Source: Achromobacter agilis (GTDB taxonomy: Bacteria; Pseudomonadota; Gammaproteobacteria; Burkholderiales; Burkholderiaceae_B). Taken from it: a DNA stretch of 64,000 nt. The number at the start of each line of letters is the position of its first letter. Within the stretch, counting starts at the first letter, position 1. Shown in pieces: positions 1 through 8,920 of this stretch. The notes below the pieces were generated by a model, which saw only the letters and a list, made by a program, of their open reading frames with translations, was not told the DNA's origin and ran no database searches. Location of the stretch: positions 124,001 to 188,000 of the forward strand of contig NZ_UFQB01000007.1 in the NCBI RefSeq assembly GCF_900496965.1. Reading direction: 5' to 3'. A program made the position numbers and the translations under genes.

Positions 1-2
1 AG

Positions 3-160
3 CTGCTGTCCAGCGAGGTCACCAGCGCCGCGGGCCTGTTCTTCGGCGCCGTCATTGTCGCGGCGGTGGTGCTGATGCCGCGCGGGCTGACCGACCTGCT
101 GCGCCGCTACAGAAAATCGGGATGGCGCTATTTCATCGAAAACATCCGGGCCCACAAGCT

Positions 161-164
<4 letters not shown>
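3..164 (+). CDS. livM: Branched-chain amino acid ABC transporter permease, C-terminal end (LivM type), partial
   Basis: Only the last 53 codons are inside the window; the gene starts upstream of base 1. The visible part has one hydrophobic stretch (AGLFFGAVIVAAVVLMPRG) followed by a basic tail (DLLRRYRKSGWRYF), as at the cytoplasmic end of LivM permeases. Its TGA stop overlaps the ATG of the following livG-like gene (ATGA), so it is translationally coupled to the two ATPase genes. The LivM identity is inferred mainly from this context. Confidence 0.75.
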
Positions 165-891
<727 letters not shown>

Positions 892-895
<4 letters not shown>

Positions 896-1614
896 ACGAG
901 ACCGCCGCTCCCCTGCTGAAGGTCGAAGGCCTGAGCGCCGGCTACGGCGAACTGCCGGTGCTGACCGACGTCTCGCTCGAAGTGCGGCGCGCCGAGATCG
1001 TGGCGCTGGTCGGCAGCAACGGCGCGGGCAAGACCACGCTGCTGCGCGCGCTGTCGCGCGTGCTGCCCAGTACCGGCAGCATCGTAATGAACGGCCGGCA
1101 GCTGTCGCAGGCCGCGCCCGACCAGGCCTTCGCCAGCGGCATGGTCCAGGTCCCCGAAGGCCGGCAGCTGTTCGACCGCATGAGCGTGCAGGACAATCTG
1201 CTGATGGGCGCTTACCGGCGCACCGCCAAGGCGGACATCGCGCGCGACCTGGACAAGGTCTATGGGTTCTTTCCACGGCTATCGGAAAGACGCGGGCAGC
1301 TCGCCGGCAGCATGTCCGGCGGCGAACAGCAAATGTGCGCCATGGCGCGCGCGCTGATGGCCGCGCCCGCGCTCATGATGATCGACGAAATGAGCCTTGG
1401 CCTGGCGCCGGTGGTGGTCGAGCAATTGATGGGCGTGCTGGCCGACATCCAGCGCGAAGGCGTCACGGTCCTGCTCGTCGAGCAGGACGTCCACCTTGCG
1501 CTGTCGGGCGCCGATCGCGGCTACGTGATGGAGACCGGCCGCATCGTGCACAGCGGCCCCGCGGCGGAACTGTTGACCGATCCCAAGGTGCGGCAGGCGT
1601 ATCTGGGGGTCTGA
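892..1614 (+). CDS. livF: Branched-chain amino acid ABC transporter ATP-binding protein (LivF type), 240 aa
   Basis: Second ATPase of the same importer. Walker A GSNGAGKT is at residues 41-48, the ABC signature MSGGEQQMC begins at 141, Walker B is ALMMIDE near 160-166, and the H-loop is LVEQDVHLAL. The length of 240 matches the LivF family. The start overlaps the livG stop, and the gene ends an operon that runs in from outside the window. A GC-rich hairpin follows directly and separates it from the convergent MoaF-like gene. Confidence 0.93.
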
Positions 1615-1636
1615 CGCCCGCAGCGCCAAGCGGGCG
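1615..1636. terminator. Hairpin between convergent livF and MoaF-like genes
   Basis: A perfect 7-bp inverted repeat (CGCCCGC / GCGGGCG, 8-base loop) begins at the base after the livF stop and ends just before the stop of the convergent gene. There is no T-tract, so it may be a weak two-way or Rho-assisted terminator. Confidence 0.45.
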
Positions 1637-1638
1637 GC

Positions 1639-1974
1639 CTATTCCGGCAGCGCCGTCAGCGCCCCTACCATGCGGTAGAAGCTGAGGTCGGCCGCCGTAA
1701 AGAAGGCGCGCGAACGGCCCCGCACGAAATCGTCCAGATGCACGACGGTAGCGCCGTCGGCTTCCTGCCAGGAGATCGCATAAACGCCGTCGCCGACCTG
1801 CTGCCACAGGCAGCGCGCCTCGCCGCTGGCCCCGGCGTAGGGGCCGGAGACAATCTCGTAGCGGATCGTCGCCCCGTCCTCGGCATAGCAGTTGTGGGCA
1901 GACAGCCCTTCGTAGTCGACCCGGAAGCTGCGTCCGGCGAAGAGCGGCTTGGTGTCGGGGGATTGGTTTTCCAT
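1639..1974 (-). CDS. MoaF-like small protein, 111 aa
   Basis: Small soluble protein resembling the MoaF-like domain family (lipocalin-like beta barrel). The pattern GATIRYEIVSGPYAG, then GDGVYAISW, then a C-terminal SFYRMVGAL is consistent with that. No signal peptide or membrane segment is visible. It is the last gene of a four-gene leftward operon, 3 bases after the old yellow enzyme gene. The family is reported next to molybdenum and flavin enzymes, but its biochemical role here is unknown. The family call comes from pattern recognition only. Confidence 0.6.
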   Translation of the reverse strand: MENQSPDTKPLFAGRSFRVDYEGLSAHNCYAEDGATIRYEIVSGPYAGASGEARCLWQQVGDGVYAISWQEADGATVVHLDDFVRGRSRAFFTAADLSFYRMVGALTALPE

Positions 1975-1977
1975 GGT

Positions 1978-3096
1978 TCAGGCCTCCGCCGCTTCCAGCG
2001 CGGGATAGTCGATCAGGCCGCGGGCTTCGCCGCCGAACAGCGTGGCGCGGTCGTGTTCATTCAAGGGCGCGCCGATGCGCAGGCGCTCGGGCAGGTCTGG
2101 GTTGGCGACAAAGGGACGGCCGAAGCCGATCAGGTCGGCCCAGCCCCGCGCCACGGCTTCGCGCGCGCGCTCGGCCGTGTAATGGCCCGCGTAGATCAAC
2201 GTGCCGGGAAAGGCCGTGCGCAGGCGCTCCTTGAACGCGACCGGCATCAGCGGCGCGTCGTCCCAGTCGGCCTCGGCGATGTGGAGGTAGCCCACGCCGA
2301 TCTCTCCCAGCAGCTTGGCCGCCGCCAGGTAGGTGGTTTCGGGATCGGCGTCGGCGCAGCCGTTGAGCGTGGTCAGTGGCGCCAGGCGGATGCCGACGCG
2401 GCTCGCGTCGCCCACGCCTTCGACCAGCGCGCGGGCCACCTCGTCCAGGAAACGCAGGCGGTTCTCCAGCGAACCGCCGTATTCGTCCGTGCGGTCGTTG
2501 GCGTTGGAATCGATGAACTGGTTGGCCAGATAGCCGTTGGCGGCATGCAGTTCGACGCCGTCGAACCCGGCCGCCACGGCATTGCGCGACGCCTGCCGGT
2601 ACTCGTCGACGATGGCGCGGATTTCCGCCTTGTCCAGCGCACGCGGCCGGGATGCCTGCACGAAGCCGGGCGTGCCGTCGTTCTCGGCGACGAACACGTT
2701 CACGCCTTCGGCCTGGATCGCGGACGACGACACGGGCGCCTGCCCGCCCAGCAGGCTGGTGTGGCTCAGCCGGCCCACATGCCAGAGCTGGGCGTAGATG
2801 CGGCCGCAGGCGGCATGCACCGCCTCGGTCACCTGGCGCCAGCCCGCGACCTGCGCCGGCGTGTGGATGCCGGGCGTCCAGGCATAGCCTTTGCCCAGCG
2901 GCGAGATCCAGGTGCCCTCGCTCACGATCAGTCCGGCGCTGGCGCGCTGCGCGTAGTACTCGGCCATCAGCGCGTTGGGCACGTCGCCGGGCTGGCTGGC
3001 GCGCGAACGCGTCATCGGCGGCATCACAACGCGGTTGGGCAGTTGAAGGCTTCCCAGGGAATACGGCTGGAAGAGCGGATCTTTGATATCAGGCAT
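1978..3096 (-). CDS. Old yellow enzyme family alkene reductase (NemA-like), 372 aa
   Basis: FMN-dependent NAD(P)H:flavin oxidoreductase of the OYE family, which reduces activated C=C bonds, maleimides or nitro groups. The N-terminus LGSLQLPNRVVMPPMTRSR is the FMN-binding first strand, QLWHVGR follows, and GVELHAANGYLANQF plus NDRTDEYGG are the substrate and FMN loop. A late GFGRPFVANPDLP binds the flavin phosphate. Its start codon lies inside the 3' end of the upstream luciferase-like gene (8-base overlap), so the two flavoproteins are coupled. Confidence 0.92.
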   Translation of the reverse strand: MPDIKDPLFQPYSLGSLQLPNRVVMPPMTRSRASQPGDVPNALMAEYYAQRASAGLIVSEGTWISPLGKGYAWTPGIHTPAQVAGWRQVTEAVHAACGRIYAQLWHVGRLSHTSLLGGQAPVSSSAIQAEGVNVFVAENDGTPGFVQASRPRALDKAEIRAIVDEYRQASRNAVAAGFDGVELHAANGYLANQFIDSNANDRTDEYGGSLENRLRFLDEVARALVEGVGDASRVGIRLAPLTTLNGCADADPETTYLAAAKLLGEIGVGYLHIAEADWDDAPLMPVAFKERLRTAFPGTLIYAGHYTAERAREAVARGWADLIGFGRPFVANPDLPERLRIGAPLNEHDRATLFGGEARGLIDYPALEAAEA

Positions 3097-4108
3097 TGCA
3101 GGTCTCCTCGGCGGCCGCGGTCACGGCTGGCGATGGGGTGTGGAAAAGGGGCAGCACGTGCTCGGCGATCTCGTGGAAGGTTTCGGCGAGCGGCCGTTGG
3201 TTGCGGCGGAAATGCAGGCCGACGTGATCGACGCCGGCCGCGCGCAGGGCGCGCAGTTCGTCGGCCAGCGCCTCGCGGCCGCCGCGAAAGCCGAAGCGCC
3301 AGCGCTGCATCGGCTCATCGGCGCGTTCGGCCAGGTCCAGATGGATGAAGCTGGCGTAGGGCTTGGCGCCAGCCACGTTGCGCCAGGCCGCGGCCCGGCG
3401 CGCATGGTCGCCGGGCGTGCCCGGATAGGCGAGGCAGCCGTCCATGTGTTCGCCGATCCAGCCCGGGGTTTGCTGGGCCAGGCCCGCAACCAGCAGCGGC
3501 AACGGCGCGTCCAGCCGCGGCAGGACCTCCAGCCCCGGGGGCAGGCGGGACGGCGCGCCTTCGCGCAGCAGCGCAACCTGCTCGCGGAAGTTGCCGCCAC
3601 GGCCCGCGAAGTCGCGGCCAAACAGCGGGTATTCCACGGGCCGGTCGCCGCTGGCCACGCCCAGCAGCAGGCGGCCGCGGCTCAGGCGCTGCACGGTGGC
3701 CGCGGATTTCAGCGTCAGCAGCGGCTCGCGTATCGGCAGCACCACGGCGGCGGTGCCCAGCAGGATGTCGCGCGTGATGCCGGCCAGGTAGCCCAGGTAG
3801 GAAAACATCTCGAAGACCTGCGCCGCGTCGCCGAAGGACGGGTCGTACACGGGCACATCCCGCACCCACAGGGCGCGAAAGCCGAGCCGGTCGGCCAGTT
3901 GCGCCAAGTCGGCGTGGCGCAGCAGATCGGGCTCGCCCGGCAGGCGGCCGGCCTGGCGCCGCGCCTGGTCGCCGGCAAGCGTCCAGTCGTTGTCCAGCGG
4001 GGCCTCGATGCCGATGCTGAAGCCGCCCGCGCTCAGGCGGGCCAGCGCGCCCGGCTTGGCCAGGTTCTTGAGGTCGGCTTCGCGGCCGTTGCGTTCCAGG
4101 ATGTTCAT
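3089..4108 (-). CDS. LLM-class (luciferase-like) flavin-dependent oxidoreductase, 339 aa
   Basis: Bacterial luciferase-like monooxygenase or oxidoreductase, probably of the BA3436-type subgroup. Visible features are the TIM-barrel segments LADRLGFRALWVRDVPVYDP, GYLAGITRDILLGTAAVVLP and the conserved RLSRGRLLLGVASGDRP. The substrate is unknown. It sits 34 bases after the MFS gene and overlaps the next flavoprotein. This suggests one operon dealing with a small electrophile or xenobiotic: export, oxidation and reduction. Confidence 0.85.
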   Translation of the reverse strand: MNILERNGREADLKNLAKPGALARLSAGGFSIGIEAPLDNDWTLAGDQARRQAGRLPGEPDLLRHADLAQLADRLGFRALWVRDVPVYDPSFGDAAQVFEMFSYLGYLAGITRDILLGTAAVVLPIREPLLTLKSAATVQRLSRGRLLLGVASGDRPVEYPLFGRDFAGRGGNFREQVALLREGAPSRLPPGLEVLPRLDAPLPLLVAGLAQQTPGWIGEHMDGCLAYPGTPGDHARRAAAWRNVAGAKPYASFIHLDLAERADEPMQRWRFGFRGGREALADELRALRAAGVDHVGLHFRRNQRPLAETFHEIAEHVLPLFHTPSPAVTAAAEETCNA

Positions 4109-4142
4109 GGAATGGCTCCTAAATCGGGTTCCGGGAAAAAGA

Positions 4143-5327
4143 TCAGGCCTGCGCCGGCCGAACGGCCGCGGCGCGGTTGTCCAGCCGCCCGGACAGCACG
4201 GTCAGGCCCAACGCGGCCAGCGTGACCACCGCCGCGATCCAGGGCGTGTGCTCGAGGCCCAGGTGGTCGACCACCAGCGCGCCGGCCCACGATCCGCCTG
4301 CCACGCCGAGGTTGAAGGCGGAGATATTGAAGCCGGCGGCAACGTCGGTCGCGTCGGGCGCGACCTGCTCGGCCTGGCGCACCACGTAGACCTGCAGGCT
4401 CGGCACATTGCCGAAGGCCACGGCGCCCCAGGCCAGCACGGTCAATACCACCAGCGGCTTGCTCGGTGCGGTGAACGTGAGCACGAGCAGAACTAGGGCC
4501 AGCAAACCGAAGATGATCTTCAGCGCAGCCACCGGGCCGCGGCGGTCGGCCAGTCGGCCGCCCCAGATGTTGCCCCCCGCGACCGAAATGCCGTAGGCCA
4601 GCAGCACCAGCCCCACCATGTCCGGCTTGAAGCCGGCGACGGTTTCGAGAATGGGCGCCAGGAAGGTGAACGCGATCAGCGAGCCGCCGTAGCCGACGGC
4701 AGTCATCGCGTAGACCAGCAGCAGGCGCGGTTGCAGCAGCACGCGAGCCTGGCGGCGCAGTGGCGCCGGCGCGGCGTGAGGGATATTGCGCGGCACCAGC
4801 AGCAGCGCGCCGATCAGGGCGATCACGCCAAACGCGGCGACCGCAAGAAAGGTCGTGCGCCAGCCGAAATGCTGCCCGATGAAGGTGCCCAGCGGAATGC
4901 CGGTGACGAAGGCCACGGTCATGCCGCTGAACATGGTGGCGATGGCGCTGGCGGCCTTCTCGCGCGGCACCAGGCTGGTGGCGACGATGGAGCCGACCGA
5001 AAAGAACACGCCATGTGCCAGGCCCGTCAGAAGGCGCGCCACGATCAGCGTCGCATAGCCGGGCGCAAGCCAGGCCACCAGGTTGCCGACGGTGAACAGC
5101 GCCATCAGCCCGACCAGCAGGGGCTTGCGCGGCACCCGCCCGGTCAGGGCGGTCAGGATGGGCGCGCCCACGGCGACGCCCAGGGCATACAGGCTGACCA
5201 GCAGCCCGGCCGACGGCAGGGACACTCCCAGATCCGTGGCGATGGTCGGGATGAGACCGACGATGACGAACTCTGTGGTGCCGATGGCAAAGGCCGCCAG
5301 AGTGAGGGCAAGCAGGGCAAGAGGCAT
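4143..5327 (-). CDS. MFS transporter, AraJ/DHA1-like efflux protein, 394 aa
   Basis: Twelve-helix major facilitator protein of the drug/sugar exporter type. The N-terminus FAIGTTEFVIVGLIPTIA and the loop motif GRVPRKPLL between helices 2 and 3 are typical of the AraJ/NepI group, and RLLTGLAHGVFFSVG marks helix 4. It is the first gene of the leftward flavoprotein operon. A broken inverted repeat and a TATAAA hexamer lie directly upstream. The substrate is not predictable. Confidence 0.88.
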   Translation of the reverse strand: MPLALLALTLAAFAIGTTEFVIVGLIPTIATDLGVSLPSAGLLVSLYALGVAVGAPILTALTGRVPRKPLLVGLMALFTVGNLVAWLAPGYATLIVARLLTGLAHGVFFSVGSIVATSLVPREKAASAIATMFSGMTVAFVTGIPLGTFIGQHFGWRTTFLAVAAFGVIALIGALLLVPRNIPHAAPAPLRRQARVLLQPRLLLVYAMTAVGYGGSLIAFTFLAPILETVAGFKPDMVGLVLLAYGISVAGGNIWGGRLADRRGPVAALKIIFGLLALVLLVLTFTAPSKPLVVLTVLAWGAVAFGNVPSLQVYVVRQAEQVAPDATDVAAGFNISAFNLGVAGGSWAGALVVDHLGLEHTPWIAAVVTLAALGLTVLSGRLDNRAAAVRPAQA

Positions 5328-5353
5328 GACTGCGCTCCAATGAAATTCTCGAA

Positions 5354-5405
5354 TGGACCGAAGTGTGCGCGCTTTATATTTGTGGATTAAGCCCTGGATG
5401 GTCCA
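5354..5405 (-). promoter_or_regulatory. Probable control region of the MFS/flavoprotein operon
   Basis: A 6-bp inverted repeat, TGGACC (5354-5359) and GGTCCA (5400-5405), flanks a leftward TATAAA hexamer (5373-5378) that could be the -10 element. The short AT-rich patch contrasts with the GC-rich surroundings. No clear -35 is seen and no dedicated regulator gene adjoins it. Confidence 0.4.
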
Positions 5406-5501
5406 AATTCTTTTGACTTCAAATCAAATAAGCGAATGCGCGCCGGGTGCGCGCCTGGCGGCGCGGACCGTCCAGGCGCGCAATGGCGCGCATCCTCACG
5501 C

Positions 5502-5936
5502 TCAGGACGTGGCGCCGGCCGCCGCGGCCAGCGTGGCCGCCAGCGCCGTCAGGCCGTCCCGGTAGATGCCCTCGAACAAGCCCGAGGCCGCTTCGTCGCT
5601 GACGCCCGCCGGCGTGAACTCGCCGGACCACTCGACCCGCGAGGCCCGGTCGCCGTCCAGGCCGACCACGCGCAGCGTGGAGCGGTATCCCGTGACGGGA
5701 AACGGCGCTTCGAGGATGGAATAGGTGTAGCTGCGCGCGCCGTTGTCGAAGGCTTCCAGCCGTTCGACAATGGCGTCCCCGTCGGGGTTGGCGAGGCGGC
5801 GCACACGGCCGCCCTCGCTCACTTCGCTCTTCGGGATGTACGGCAGCCAGTCGGGCAGCGAATCGAAGCCGCCGATCAATTGCCATACCTTGCCGGGTTC
5901 GACCGGCAGCGTGATCGTTGCAGAAGCTTGAGCCAT
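5502..5936 (-). CDS. SRPBCC family protein (polyketide cyclase/dehydrase-like), 144 aa
   Basis: START-like ligand-binding barrel: the N-terminal strand SATITLPVEPGKVWQLIGGF and the helix DSLPDWLPYI are typical, and the C-terminal helix GLFEGIYRDGLTALAATL closes the cavity. The ATG at 5936 was chosen because the fold begins there; the open frame runs far upstream through the aldo/keto reductase gene without homology. It follows that gene by 20 bases and is probably co-transcribed. No catalytic residues can be assigned, so the function is unknown. Confidence 0.82.
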   Translation of the reverse strand: MAQASATITLPVEPGKVWQLIGGFDSLPDWLPYIPKSEVSEGGRVRRLANPDGDAIVERLEAFDNGARSYTYSILEAPFPVTGYRSTLRVVGLDGDRASRVEWSGEFTPAGVSDEAASGLFEGIYRDGLTALAATLAAAAGATS

Positions 5937-5956
5937 GATGGATTTCTCGTCGGATA

Positions 5957-6976
5957 TCAGATGCGGTCGACGGGCAGCGGCGCGTTCGCGGCAACCAGGC
6001 GCTGCTCGCGCAGTTCGTGCCAGAAAGCGGCGGGAATGGTTTCCTTCAGCGCGGCGGCGTCTTCGGCAACGCGCGCCGGCCGGCTTGCACCCGGAATGAC
6101 GGCCGCCACCGCGGGATTCGCCAGCACGAACTGCAGCGCCGCCGCCTTGATGCCAACGCCATGCTGCTGCGCGATCGCCTTGATGCGCTCGACCTGGGCG
6201 ATGATTTCGGCAGGAGCCTTCTGGTATTCGAAATGCGTTCCGCCGGCCAGGATGCCGGAGCTGTACGGGCCGCCTACCACGATCCCGGTATTGCGCTGCG
6301 CCGCCTTCGGCATCAGGCGCTGCAGCGCGCGTTCGTGGTCGAGCAGGGAATAGCGGCCGGCAAGCAGGAACCCGTCGGGCTGCGCTTCGGAGAGATCGAG
6401 CGTCAGCTCGATCGGCTCGACGCGGTTCACGCCCAGGCCCCAGGCCTTGATCACGCCTTCTTCGCGCAGGCGGGTCAGGACACGGAAGGCGCCCTTGCGG
6501 GCCACTTCGAAGTACGACAGCCACTCATCGCCGTAAAAGTCCTGGGCGATATCGTGGATCCAGACAATATCGATGCGGTCGGTCTTCATCCGCTTGAGGC
6601 TGTCGTCGATCGAGCGCAACGTCGCGTCGGCGGAGTAGTCGTTGACCAGCCGATTGGGCCGTCCGGCCGCAAACAGGCCGCTCTTTTCACCCAGCGCACG
6701 GGCGCTGGCGTCCTCGACTTCGTCGAGGATCAGGCGGCCCACCTTGGTGCTGAGCACGTATTCGTCGCGCTTGCGCCGGGCCAGCGCTTCGCCCAGCCGG
6801 ATTTCGGCCAGGCCCGCGCCGTAAAACGGGGCGGTATCGAAGTAACGCACGCCATGCTCCCAGGCCGCATCCACCGTAGCCTGGGCTTCCGCTTCCGGGA
6901 TATCGCGAAACATGTTGCCCAACGGGGCGGTGCCGAAACCCAGTACGTTTCCGGCGAGTTTTTCCTTGATGCTCAT
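5957..6976 (-). CDS. Aldo/keto reductase (D-threo-aldose dehydrogenase-like), 339 aa
   Basis: NAD(P)-dependent oxidoreductase of the AKR superfamily. The tetrad is visible as Asp/Tyr in FDTAPFYGAG, Lys in VLSTKVGR and His in IVWIHDI. The long insert with a DYSADATLRSIDDSLKRM helix is typical of the aldose or pyridoxal dehydrogenase subgroup. The ATG at 6976 is preceded by GGAGC at suitable spacing; the frame opens 17 codons earlier without a ribosome site. It is transcribed divergently from a LysR gene that probably controls it. Confidence 0.9.
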   Translation of the reverse strand: MSIKEKLAGNVLGFGTAPLGNMFRDIPEAEAQATVDAAWEHGVRYFDTAPFYGAGLAEIRLGEALARRKRDEYVLSTKVGRLILDEVEDASARALGEKSGLFAAGRPNRLVNDYSADATLRSIDDSLKRMKTDRIDIVWIHDIAQDFYGDEWLSYFEVARKGAFRVLTRLREEGVIKAWGLGVNRVEPIELTLDLSEAQPDGFLLAGRYSLLDHERALQRLMPKAAQRNTGIVVGGPYSSGILAGGTHFEYQKAPAEIIAQVERIKAIAQQHGVGIKAAALQFVLANPAVAAVIPGASRPARVAEDAAALKETIPAAFWHELREQRLVAANAPLPVDRI

Positions 6977-7031
6977 GATTGCTCCATGTGTAGATTTGTT
7001 GAGGTGAAGGCAGTCTAGGGTTGCCACTTAA

Positions 7032-7067
7032 GTCTGTCCAAGACATAATTTGCACAAGATGAGTCTT
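7032..7067. promoter_or_regulatory. Probable LysR-type operator between the aldo/keto reductase and its regulator
   Basis: Two small dyads lie just before the LysR start: GTCT-N5-AGAC (7032-7044, fitting T-N11-A) and AAGA-N4-TCTT (7056-7067). Paired dyads in a short divergent intergenic region are typical of LysR recognition and activation sites. The assignment is by position and symmetry only. Confidence 0.4.
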
Positions 7068-7080
7068 TCAAGGTCTTAAC

Positions 7081-7983
7081 ATGCTGGATCTCCGCCAACT
7101 TCATTATTTCGTCGCCGTCGCCGAGGAAGAGCACGTCGGGCGCGCGGCCGAGCGGCTGCATATCTCCCAATCTCCTCTCAGCCGCCAAATCGCCCAACTC
7201 GAGGAAAAGCTCGAGCTGGTGCTTTTCGAGCGCTCCCAGCAGCGGATCCGCCTGACCCGCGACGGACGCACGTTGCTGGCGGAAACAAAGGCCTTCCTGA
7301 CGCATGCCAACCGGCTCGAATCTCTGGCCCGCCGCCTCGGCCGCGGCGACGAGGGCGGCCTCTGCATCGGGTACCTGGAATACGCAATGCATTCGGGCGT
7401 GCTGCCGAATGCGCTGCGCGAATTGAGCGACGGCCGTCCGGCGGTGCACATCGCGCTGTACAACCAACAATCGGAAACGCAGCTGGAAGGGTTGCGCCAG
7501 CGCAGCCTGGATATCGCGCTCGTTTGCGAGCCGCCCTCGCCCGACGACCCTGACCTCGAAGCGGCACAGGTGCTCAACGATCCGATGCTGCTGGTGCTAC
7601 CCGCGGGGCATCCCCTGGCCGAGGCAGCGCAGATCACGTCGGCCGATCTCGCCGCGCAGAAGTGGATCGGCGTCATGCACAAGGAAAGCGCGCTGCGGCA
7701 CGACACATTCATCGCGGCCTGCGCGAAAGCCGGCTTCACGCCAACGATTTCGATGGAAGCCACGGAACCGCTGGCCGCCCTGGGCCTGGTCGCCGCGGGG
7801 CTCGGCGTGACCACCGTCCAGCGAAGCCTGCGGCACCAGGCTCCGGCGGGCGTCGTCATGCGCGAATTGCCCGAATTTTCCTATCGCACGCCGCTCTGGG
7901 CGGCCTGGCACAAGATCAATCTGCGGCCCCTCGTGCAGACTTTCCGCGAAACCTTGATCAAGACGGCCACAGACGCCAGCTAA
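7081..7983 (+). CDS. LysR family transcriptional regulator, 300 aa
   Basis: N-terminal winged helix: MLDLRQLHYFVAVAEEEHVG, with the recognition helix in RLHISQSPLSRQIAQLEEKL. The effector domain runs from about residue 90 to the end. The order is typical of the CatM/BenM-like group (RRLGRGDEGGLCIGYLE). Divergent orientation over a 104-base gap points to control of the aldo/keto reductase-SRPBCC pair. The inducer is unknown. Confidence 0.9.
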   Translation: MLDLRQLHYFVAVAEEEHVGRAAERLHISQSPLSRQIAQLEEKLELVLFERSQQRIRLTRDGRTLLAETKAFLTHANRLESLARRLGRGDEGGLCIGYLEYAMHSGVLPNALRELSDGRPAVHIALYNQQSETQLEGLRQRSLDIALVCEPPSPDDPDLEAAQVLNDPMLLVLPAGHPLAEAAQITSADLAAQKWIGVMHKESALRHDTFIAACAKAGFTPTISMEATEPLAALGLVAAGLGVTTVQRSLRHQAPAGVVMRELPEFSYRTPLWAAWHKINLRPLVQTFRETLIKTATDAS

Positions 7984-8158
7984 CATGAACCCGGGCGCGG
8001 GCGCATAACCGATCCCTGTACTTGAGGCGAACCTGGACCGATGACGCCTATCCTGCAAAAGCGTATTCGCCCGGCGCGCTGCGGTTTCCCATGCGCGATT
8101 TCCTTCATGGCAATGGCGGCCGCGGCTCCGACGGGGTCGCCAGGAGACATTCGACACC

Positions 8159-8908
8159 ATGAAACCCTTCGACCAACTCGTTGCCGAAGCCGAGGCCGCC
8201 GATGTGACCGGCTGGGGATTCGGCTGGCTCGCCGGACGCGCCACCGAAGAACGCCCGCCCTGGGGCTACGCGCGGTTGCTGGCGCAGCGCCTGGCGCAGG
8301 CCCAATCCGCGCTCGACCTCGACACGGGCGGCGGCGAAGTGCTTGCCGAGGCCCCGCGCTTTCCGCCGCGCATGTGCGCGACCGAAACCTGGCCTCCCAA
8401 CGCACGGCAGGCGCACGCGCGCCTGGCCGTGCGCGGCGTCAGCGTGGTGCAGGTGGCAGAAGGCGCCGCGCTGCCGTTTGCGGACGCCTCGTTCGAGCTC
8501 GTCACTGCGCGGCATCCCGTGCGCCCGGACTGGCGCGAGATCCATCGGGTCCTCGTCCCGGGCGGCCGCTACTTCGCACAGCACGTGGGCCCTGCCTCGG
8601 CGTTCGAACTGATCGAGCGCTTTCTTGGCCCCCTGCCGCGCGAGCGCGCCCGGCGCGATCCGCAAGACGAAGCGGCCGCCGCGCGGGCCGCAGGCCTGTC
8701 CATCGCCGATCTGCGCCTCGCGCGCTGCCGTCTGGCTTTTTACGACGTGGGCGCGGTCATCTGGATCCTGCGCAAGTGCGTGTGGTGGGTGCCGGACTTT
8801 TCCGTGCGGAAGTACCTCGACCCGCTGCGTGAGCTGGACAGCCAGATGCGCCAGGGCACGCCTGTCATTGCCCACTCCACCCGCCACCTGATCGAGGCCG
8901 TCCGTTAA
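8159..8908 (+). CDS. Class I SAM-dependent methyltransferase, 249 aa
   Basis: Motif I reads ALDLDTGGGEVLAE; a later acidic and hydrophobic stretch (ALPFADASFELVTARH) fits the Ubie/methyltransferase-11 type, and WREIHRVLVPGGRYFAQHVG is the motif-III-like strand. The N-terminus WGFGWLAGRATEERPPWGYA is common in small methyltransferases of actinobacteria and proteobacteria. It stands alone between two LysR genes, so the substrate is unknown. An upstream in-frame ATG is not available; CATTCGACACC precedes the start without a strong ribosome site. Confidence 0.8.
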   Translation: MKPFDQLVAEAEAADVTGWGFGWLAGRATEERPPWGYARLLAQRLAQAQSALDLDTGGGEVLAEAPRFPPRMCATETWPPNARQAHARLAVRGVSVVQVAEGAALPFADASFELVTARHPVRPDWREIHRVLVPGGRYFAQHVGPASAFELIERFLGPLPRERARRDPQDEAAAARAAGLSIADLRLARCRLAFYDVGAVIWILRKCVWWVPDFSVRKYLDPLRELDSQMRQGTPVIAHSTRHLIEAVR

Positions 8909-8920
8909 AGCCGCGCCGCG

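Noticed and set aside
1738-3348. 536-codon plus-strand open frame opposite the OYE gene
   Set aside because: Antisense shadow of the OYE and luciferase-like genes; the translation is Arg/Ala/Gly-rich without domain motifs.
5502-6524. 340-codon frame including the SRPBCC gene
   Set aside because: Only the last 144 codons have protein character; the rest overlaps the aldo/keto reductase in another frame.
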